64,000 bases of DNA from Pratylenchus scribneri. Its lineage: Eukaryota; Nematoda; Chromadorea; Rhabditida; Pratylenchidae. The notes under the pieces were generated by a model, which saw nothing but the letters and a program-made list of their open reading frames with translations, was not told where the DNA came from and did no database searches. Made by a program: the position numbers and the translations under genes. Numbering within the stretch: the stretch's first letter is position 1; every line of letters begins with the position of its first letter. The stretch spans positions 1,984,001 to 2,048,000 of the forward strand of contig JAQSEB010000042.1 in the NCBI GenBank assembly GCA_030063045.1, written 5' to 3'. This document shows positions 57,225 through 64,000 of this stretch, piece by piece.

Positions 57225-57510
57225 CTTCAGGGAGGAGGTAAAGGCAAAATATTTTAAAGAAAAATAAAAGCCATTAAAGGACCTGGCACTGGAGGCGGTT
57301 GGGGCGGAAGAAGAGGTGGAATGGGCGGAGGAAGATGAGGCGGTGAAATAGGAATTGCCCAATTAAATTAGTCCATTTCTAATGAAATTCAGGGTAACGG
57401 ATTTGGAGGATGAATAGGCAGAGGAGGAAGAAGAGGAGACGGAGACGGAAAAGGTGGAGGAGGTAGGGAAAGAGGGGGAGGAAGAGGAGGCGTATAAAAA
57501 TGAGGAAAAT
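57225..57510 (+). pseudogene. decayed copy of the glycine-rich gene
   Basis: Gly-codon-rich sequence resembling exon 3 of the gene just upstream, including an intron-like A+T segment ending in TTAAAG before GACCTGGCACTGG. The reading GTGGGWGGRRGGMGGGR meets a stop near 57336, and the next block (GNGFGG) meets another near 57409. No start or signal peptide. Most likely a tandem duplicate that degenerated; unrecognised tiny introns are an alternative. Confidence 0.55.
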
Positions 57511-57606
57511 GAGGATGAAGAGGAGGAATTGCGGATGTTTATGTTTAGCCCTTAATCAGCATTTACCTCACTTATTTCCTTTCATTGAAGATTTTAATAA
57601 ATAAAT

Positions 57607-57807
57607 TTGCATAAATCAGGTTTCCAATTTCGGTGTGTTCAATTTAATTCATCATTAATTGTCGTCGTCCTCATTCTTGTTGAAATACCAATTATTGCTC
57701 CTGCGGCGGGTCATACTCATTCAACAACCCCCAACAAAGGGCATAATGAACCAACCAATCAACCACCTTCAAACCCATCATTTTCTTACAATTTCCTCAA
57801 TTCATGA
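57607..57807 (+). pseudogene. signal-peptide-like ORF lacking a start codon
   Basis: An open frame from 57607 begins with TTG, then reads SSLIVVVLILVEIPIIAPAA, a good signal-peptide core, followed by a His/Asn/Pro-rich mature part (GHTHSTTPNKGHNEP). No in-frame ATG precedes it before a stop. Either an upstream exon supplies the start through the AATCAG acceptor at 57613-57618, or an ancestral ATG became TTG. Confidence 0.3.
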
Positions 57808-57839
57808 TTTCATTTTCATTCACAAAATAATTTGAATCT

Positions 57840-58213
57840 ATGCTGATGATGTGGATCCGTGCCATTCATCGCCAAAATAATTCATTTATTTTTGTGGCCA
57901 TCATTTTCTTTTTGGCCAATTTTCCATTAACCAAATTGGTTCCTTATTCACATTTCATTCAACATTTTGACTTTTATTCGCCTCCTCCATTCAAACGCAA
58001 ATTTGTGGGTTTTTCATTGAGAAATGAATGGATTAATCATTTTATTCACAGTTTCATTATCGTCGATATCCTCGTCTTCATCCTTCCCAAAAACATTTTC
58101 GTCAATTCCAACCCAATCTGATGCCACCACCTTCATCCAATTCATTGCTTCGGGGCAGAATCAGAATCCCAAGACGATTGATTTTTCCGCCAGGATCGCC
58201 GGGAAGAATTTGA
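57840..58213 (+). CDS. small secreted basic protein with C-terminal PPGSPG motif
   Basis: Two exons, 57840-58004 and 58052-58213, separated by a 47-nt GT...TTCACAG intron, give 108 aa. An N-terminal hydrophobic segment (NNSFIFVAIIFFLANFPLTK) serves as signal peptide or anchor. The mature part is very basic and aromatic (PPPFKRKFFHYRRYPRLHPS; LLRGRIRIPRRLIF) and ends IFPPGSPGRI. Without splicing the frame continues into unrelated sequence. Its ending resembles those of the next two genes (MPPGAPG, LPPGAPG). No known family. A secreted peptide or gland product is inferred from the signal and cluster. Confidence 0.5.
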
Positions 58214-58436
58214 ACAAATTAATTTTACGATAATTTTGAAATGACGCAACAATAAAAATAAATTTTATATTCCACTTTTGATTGGATTGTTAAATAAAAT
58301 CAAATCAAATTCCCATCCCTCATCAGTCACCGATCAGTCAAAAGTGCACAAAAGTGCAAAAAAAGAAGATGAAAACCAAAATAGACGTAAACAATGAATT
58401 TAATTTGAGGAATCCATTTGAGCATTCCCACTAAAA

Positions 58437-58770
58437 ATGAATTGTTTTCTTCTGCCTTCCCTTTTCCTCATATTAATTTTGATTTTGAACATTTCTTCAC
58501 CAAAAAGGGCAAATGCCGCAAGAAAGCAGCCACTCCACAAAATCCAAAACATTCGGGCAAGGAATGGGGGAGGCCGGTAAAAATTGGGAAAATTTGGGAG
58601 GAATTTGGCCAATCAAAATTGCTTGCAGCCAATCTTCCCCAATTGGCCCAGCCCCTACACATCTTAAACCAGCGAACCTTGCCAAAATTCCATTGGCATT
58701 GATTATGCCTCCCGGGGCACCTGGCTCAATTGGGGCCGTTCATATGGGCCAAGGAAGATTGTTTGGATGA
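58437..58770 (+). CDS. small secreted protein with PPGAPG motif
   Basis: Two exons, 58437-58576 and 58629-58770, joined across a 52-nt intron ending GCTTGCAG, give 93 aa. The signal peptide is MNCFLLPSLFLILILILN, followed by a basic stretch (SPKRANAARKQPLHKI) with a KR dibasic site. The second exon reads SSPIGPAPTHLKPANLAKIP then LALIMPPGAPGSIGAVHMG and ends QGRLFG. The mature protein has no cysteine beyond the signal. It shares gene structure (signal exon plus one exon) and the PPGxPG core with its neighbours. No family recognised. Confidence 0.6.
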
Positions 58771-59313
58771 ATGAAGATGAAGAACAACAAAAAGATTCCT
58801 TTATTGTAATAAAAACAAAAATAAGTGGGCCAAATGAATCATCCCTTTTTCCTTGCAAAATTGGCTGCTGAATTTGTTTATACTTATTTTCGTCCTTTGC
58901 GTAAAATGGCCATTAATAAATGAGGGAAATTTGTGTTTGTCGAATAAGCCTTTGAATTGATTCATTCTTCTTTTTAAATAAATTCGGCTGGCACCCAAAT
59001 TTGGCCAATTTCTCGTTGTTCGTTTTTGATCAATTCCAATATTTTTGTTATGCTGATCATTCATTCACCATTCCCACTAAAATCTCGATCACAATCGAAC
59101 GCCAAATAAACGACCGGTTTTCATCAAACTCATCACCGAATCAATCTCCTCTTTTCCTTCCATAATTTCCCAAATTCATTATTGTCCATTTTTTGATCAT
59201 CCTTCCCCGTTAATAATATGTCTGATTAATTCGTTCATAACATTTTAATACATCAAAAATTCAATATTTTGCCAATATTAATTAAAATTTTCCAGCCAAA
59301 AAAACAAACAAAA

Positions 59314-60065
59314 ATGCAGACAATTCTTCACAATGATAGCAGGAGTGGCATTTTACTTTTCACAATTCTTTTGGGCCTCATTTTAGTCATTGAACAAATT
59401 TGTGGCCAAAGGTACGGTGGCGGCGGCGGCGGCGGATATGGCTATAATAGACCGCCGCCACCCTCACATGGATACGGATATGGATATGGGGGAGGAGGAG
59501 GAGGAGGAGGAGGTGGAGGAGGAGAAGGAGGCCACTGGGGGCATCAAGGTGGCGGATTGAATGGATGGAATGGAGGCGGAGGCCAAGGATGGGCTGGCGA
59601 TCGACAAGGGCCAAGTTGGGGCGGAGGAAATGGGCCAAGTCAGTTTGGATTTAGTTTAATAATTATATGCAAATTTTTGAGAATTTATTTGGGCAAAAAT
59701 TGAAGCAAAATTGGTTGCATTTTTTATTTATGATTCCCAAAGGGCATTATGAAAAATAAATATTTAAATTGATTATCTTTTCCATTAATTAGAATAATTC
59801 AAATAATTTACAGATTGGGGAGGAGGAGGAGCCAATAATAATGATAATAATCAGCCACCTCCAGTCCCAGTGCCGCCATCCGGGGCCGGCGGCGATCAGC
59901 CACCAATTTCGCCGGGTGCCGGCGGTGAACCTCAGCAGCCACCATCCATCGGCGGGAGGGATATTAAGGCATGAATTTGGGAGGGGAATATTTCAGAATT
60001 TGGCACATTTTCAGGTGGATTTGCCACCGGGCGCCCCGGGAACGGAGGAAGAAGGAAAAGAATAA
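59314..60065 (+). CDS. secreted glycine-rich protein with PPGAPG tail and GC-AG intron
   Basis: Three exons, 59314-59638, 59814-59968 and 60015-60065, give 176 aa. Signal peptide: ILLFTILLGLILVIEQICGQ. The first exon then encodes Gly/Tyr/Trp-rich repeats (GYGYNRPPPPSHGYGYGYGG), the second a Pro/Gly-rich linker, the third VDLPPGAPGTEEEGKE. Intron 2 (59969-60014) has a GC donor, AAG|GCATGA; without it the frame stops at once. The PPGAPG near the end is shared with the gene at 58437 and, as PPGSPG, with 57840. A matrix or gland-secretion role is inferred only from composition. Confidence 0.7.
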
Positions 60066-62212
60066 ATTACAATATTTGGCATTATTCACTCACTCAACAC
60101 TCATTTTATTCATTTTGGACATTGATTGACCTTCCATTCAAATTTTCAATCAAATTTTAAATTTAAATTAATTTTGGATTGTTTTTGCCATCCAACTCAA
60201 AATTCATTTCCCCAATGGAAAATGGACAAATTTGCATATTTTTGGAAAAGATGTCGAGAAAAACAACCCAACAAATTATTGGGTTCATTCATTGGATTAT
60301 ATTTTGGGGATGGGAACAATGTGCGCCCAATTGGGCAAAAATGATAATGGGATTTGGTGAGGACAAAACTGGGAATTATTGCATCAAACCAACCAATCCA
60401 CTCACCAAAGGTTGGATTATTCCCGAGGTCATTTCCATCCATCTTTGCCCAAAAGTCAAATTCATTATTACCATTTCCTTCCTTTTCCTTTCCTTCCTTC
60501 GATTCATTCATTCAATTTTTTTCCCTTGGATTATTTATTGTTGTTTCCCTCCTTCAATGGCACTTCTTCCCCATTTATGCGCATCTTATTCCCATTCCCT
60601 CCTTGTGCCACCTGCTGCCCTTCTGGAATGGAATTTGAAGTGGCAAAGAAATTGACGCCTGCCAATGGATTTGAGGGGAATAATTCCACACAATTAAAAA
60701 AGAGAATAGACGGGCAAAATAATTATTGGGAGGGGTAGGAGGGCAATCTGTTCGGGATTATGCCATCAAAAAAAGGCGGCAAATGGAGAAAAGGCGAGAA
60801 TGGAATTGGCACTGAAAATGTGGCCAAATTGAGCATATTTATTTCAAAGGAAACTTTCCTCCAATTATTTTCCCTTCTGCTCCTCCTTGCCCACTTCAAT
60901 TTTGCCATTTTCAGCTCATCCCCTCCCCCATCAAATCCACCAATTTATGGGCCTACTAATTAAGTGCGAATTTGGGGATGGCAAATGGGGCCAATGAACG
61001 GAGAGGGGAATGGCATCCTGCTGGGGGGCCACACAAAAGGAGAGAGGATGGCATTCCTTTTTGGCCATTTGGCCATCTAAAATTGAATGGGAAAATGTTG
61101 GCACAAATCAATGAATGATTGAGGATAATTCTTGGAGAAGGAAGCGGAGTTTGGCCATTTCGAATGATTGTAGAATTGTTGAATACCCAAATTTCAATGC
61201 CAAAATGGAGTGGTTGATTGGAAGATGCTCAATTTCCCACATAAATTTGAAAAGGCATGAACAATCTCCATTCAAAAGGAGGGAACCGTCATAAACCTTT
61301 AGGCAGTCTCAAGTCGAGGACATTCATTCATTCCCCCCCCCCCCCCCCTCTCCTTCCCTCATTCATTTTTCTTTCCCTCACTTTGATTCGCTGAGAGGAT
61401 ACTGTAATCGAAGAAGGGGAAGGCAATTCACACTTTTGGAATTGGAAGGAAGGCGCGAATATCGGTCCCATTTGACTGACTTTTTGATGGATTTATTATT
61501 CCTATTTATTTCCCATCATCGGCTCCAAATTTATGGAAAAATGCAAATTTGAGCAATTTTATTAAAAAATAATAATAATTCATTTATTTTTGAACAAATT
61601 TCCCCCATTATGGGCAGATTATGATTGTGCAATGAGAACATTGGAAAATGTGTTAAATTGGGAGAGGGAACAATAAAATAAAATAAATCCATGGCACAAC
61701 AATTGAAGACAAACAATTGGAAATTGCAGGTGCCAAAAATGATGAAGAAGTCAACGCAACAATGATGATTCCTTCCCTTCCCCCAAAATGAGGGGATAAA
61801 CCCATAATCATCCTTGAAAATGGAAACATTTATTTTTTTTTGGAAATTGGAGAAAATAGAATAAAAATGTGAATAAATAATATTTTAATTTTATTTTGTC
61901 CCATTTCAACCATTTTGAAATTCCCCTTTCAATGCTTAATTTCCTTCCTTTTTTGAATGATGCCGATTAGCCAATTAACGCATTGGAATGAATTGAAAAT
62001 GGATTGAGGATTCGCCGACAAATTCCAATTCAATTTTGGCAGCAGCCAATTCTCACTCAATTTTTGGATTCCAACTGCGCTAATGCGAAAATGAATGGCT
62101 GAGAAAAAAGCATTTTCCGATTAATTGGAAAAAATCCAATCAACGGATCCAAATTTATGATACAATTTTGGATGGAATGATATTTTTATTAATACTTTTT
62201 TTCCACTTCAAT
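60066..62212. other. spacer with weak ORFs and a homopolymer
   Basis: Several overlapping ORFs (60126-60738) are open in all frames because of pyrimidine-rich composition and are not credible. The 60760-60963 ORF has a hydrophobic core (FLQLFSLLLLLAHFNFAIF) followed by SSSPPPSNPPIYGPTN, but also a basic N-terminus of about 30 residues unlike a signal peptide, so it is at best a weak candidate. Confidence 0.3.
61333..61348. repeat. C16 homopolymer
   Basis: Sixteen consecutive C, embedded in a CATTC/CTTCC-rich stretch. Likely a length-polymorphic and sequencing-error-prone site. Confidence 0.9.
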
Positions 62213-62220
62213 GTTGTTTT

Positions 62221-63026
62221 CAGTGTTTTCATGATACCAAAATTTTCAAAATGATATGATAGTGATATGATAGTCAAAATGGTATCATTCAAAATGATAT
62301 GATATGATAATGATAGTGGCAATTATCACTATCATATCACTATCATATCATTATCATATCATTTTAGCATTATCATTATCATATCATTTTTCTATCATTA
62401 TCATTTTGAAAAAACCGAGAAAAAGACCAACATTTCCAAAAAAATTTTCTTTCCAAGTTAATAAATTTTCTTTGGTTAGATAAATAAGTTTAATGGGATT
62501 TCATTTTTTAAGTATAGCTTTAAATTTTGAATTTTTTAAATTCAATTCAGAGAATCGTATATGAAAAATTCAATATATATTTAAGAGGGGTACATAAGAA
62601 AAAGATTTGATTGCTAAAAATGGCAATAAAGGGTTCAGGAATCATAATTTATTTAAAAATTGTCCAAAATCTATAAAAAGTTCTTTGAAAAATAGACAAA
62701 ATTTTCAAAAATTCTTTGAAAAATGGACAAAATTTTTAAAAATTCTTTGAAAAATGGACAAAATTTTTAAAAGTTCTTTGAAAAATAGTCAAAATTTTCA
62801 AAAATTCTTTGAAAAATGAACAAAATTTTTAAAAATTCTTTGATAAATGCCTGATTTCAACTATCATGATACTATCATGATAGTATCACTTTTTTATGAT
62901 AGTAAATTTCTAAAAATGATATGATACTGATATGATAGTCAAACTGTTATCATATCACTATCATATCATTATCATATCACTATCATATCATTATCATATC
63001 ATTTTAGCACTATCATGAAAACACTG
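62221..63026. mobile_element. hAT-type MITE, 806 bp
   Basis: Perfect 16-bp terminal inverted repeats CAGTGTTTTCATGATA lie at 62221-62236 and, inverted, at 63011-63026. An exact 8-bp direct repeat GTTGTTTT flanks it (62213-62220 and 63027-63034). CAGTG ends and 8-bp duplications are typical of hAT elements. Both ends carry arrays of TATCATATCA-type motifs, and a separate minisatellite sits in the centre. No transposase. Confidence 0.9.
62680..62849. repeat. 31-bp minisatellite inside the MITE
   Basis: Five to six copies of a 31-bp unit based on ATTCTTTGAAAAATGGACAA then AATTTTTAAAA, with alternating AATAGAC/AATGGAC variants. Confidence 0.8.
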
Positions 63027-63034
63027 GTTGTTTT

Positions 63035-63436
63035 TTTCCTTCCATTCTAGTCTTGAATGTTCTTATTATTCTGAATGGATTGTGCATGAATTTGGCTTCT
63101 TGAAAAGACAAATTTTGAAGGATTATGAAGTCAGCGGGAGTGAGTAATGGAGGATTTGGATGGGATGGAGGAGGGGAAGGGAGGTGCCACTCTTAACTGG
63201 ATTATGGGATTAGTTTGGTGGCATAAGGCACAAATGGGGCAAATGGATGAATGGGAAGTGGGGGTGGGCATTGGGCATTGGGCAAGCAAAGCAACACAAT
63301 GAATTTAGGGGGCACATCTTCTTGAGGACATCAAGGCCATAAAAAGTGGTTTCGTCTTTCGTGAATTGTGGTTTATTTATTATTAAAACATTAATTCTAT
63401 TTTAATATGAATGATATGCAAAATTTTGATTATTAT
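63035..63436. other. spacer, 3' flank of last gene
   Basis: No gene seen; contains GGGCATTGGGCATTGGGC-type short repeats near 63270. Confidence 0.35.
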
Positions 63437-63966
63437 TCATCCATCTTCTTGGGTCAATTCTTCATTTTGTTTTTGTCCATTTTCATTTCCTTTTTGTTCT
63501 TTCTGTTTTTCGCCATTTTTTGAATGTTCTGCGTCATCTCGAATCGAGGGGAATAAGGCAGTCGGTGGATTTGAAGGATTATTGGGGAATAAGGCGGAAA
63601 ATGCTAATCCAAAAATAAGTCGATCCGGGCCTAAATAATAAATAAGTTTAATTCATTTATTATTCACGTTTTGTGGATTACCTTCCATGCCTTTTTGCTG
63701 ATTTTGTGCCGCCAACATTTGTTGGATTGAGGCAAAATTGATGGGCGATTGAAAGGAATTTGCCTCATCAATTTGTTGGCCATTTTGAGGGGCAGAATTT
63801 GATTGATGTGGAGGCTAAAAATTGGGATATTAGCAATAGCAGTATTCATATTCACCATTTTTGCTGGTTTTCTTCTCTTCAAATTGTTTTTTGGCCCAAT
63901 TTGAGGATTATTGGCCATATTTGGTGGAATTTGAAGTTGGGGAATGGCCGCCAATGGATAATTGCC
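63437..63966 (-). CDS. 3' part of an unknown gene (continues beyond window)
   Basis: Minus-strand exons at about 63966-63858, 63813-63682 and 63630-63437 join in frame through TTTTAG/ATTTAG acceptors. The upstream acceptor at 63967 implies further exons, probably beyond 64000. The protein reads NYPLAAIPQLQIPPNMANNP, then a Gln/Asn-rich stretch with SFQSPINFASIQQMLAAQNQ, a short hydrophobic piece (DRLIFGLAFSALFPNNPSNP) and a Lys/Glu/Asn-rich tail ending EELTQEDG. Low complexity with no recognised domain. Only the C-terminus is visible. Confidence 0.55.
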
Positions 63967-64000
63967 TAATAAATGGATTGAAAAATTAAATAAAAATGCA

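Overview
The window is a compact eukaryotic, almost certainly nematode, genome segment. Most introns are about 43-55 nt with TTTTAG or TTTAAAG acceptors, DNA is A+T-rich, and the conserved genes are animal genes. Short introns, at least three apparent GC-AG introns and repeat-rich spacers would fit a tylenchid plant parasite such as a cyst nematode. That placement is inference; no taxonomic marker was seen.

Layout. 0.4-2.4 kb (+): carboxypeptidase E/EGL-21-like neuropeptide-processing enzyme. 4.3-5.6 kb (+): fatty-acid elongase. 6.3-6.9 kb (-): a three-exon secreted precursor whose last exon encodes an allatostatin-C-like cyclic peptide. 7-12 kb: gene-poor, with a 40-bp minisatellite. 12-15 kb (-): Rac GTPase and TSG101 (ESCRT-I). 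15.6-17.0 kb (+): divergent MDR reductase lacking zinc ligands. 18.4-20.7 kb (-): glutamate dehydrogenase. 22.7-27.2 kb (-): short-form intersectin. 28.9-33.9 kb (-): long UNC-33/CRMP. 36.1-37.7 kb (-): IQ-motif protein. 38.3-44.5 kb (+): ABCA transporter. 44.9-48.5 kb (+): APC7. 48.8-50.5 kb: 19-bp satellite. 50.9-52.7 kb (-): tail-anchored protein of unknown function. 53.6-54.3 kb (-): disordered protein with a GC-AG intron. 56.4-60.1 kb (+): cluster of small signal-peptide proteins, three ending in a PPG(A/S)PG motif. 63.4-64 kb (-): 3' part of an unknown gene.

Mobile DNA: three hAT-type MITEs with exact 8-bp target duplications and perfect terminal inverted repeats (3.4, 17.2 and 62.2 kb), a fourth with an imperfect duplication (27.8 kb) and one long foldback element (21.1 kb).

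Functional links: the carboxypeptidase would trim basic residues from peptides such as the allatostatin-C-like one. UNC-33, Rac and intersectin act in neuronal cytoskeleton and endocytosis, and TSG101 in endosomal sorting. The most novel items are the allatostatin-C-like gene, the PPG(A/S)PG secreted cluster, the MITE set and the 19-bp higher-order satellite. Exon boundaries were read by eye from splice sites and reading-frame continuity.
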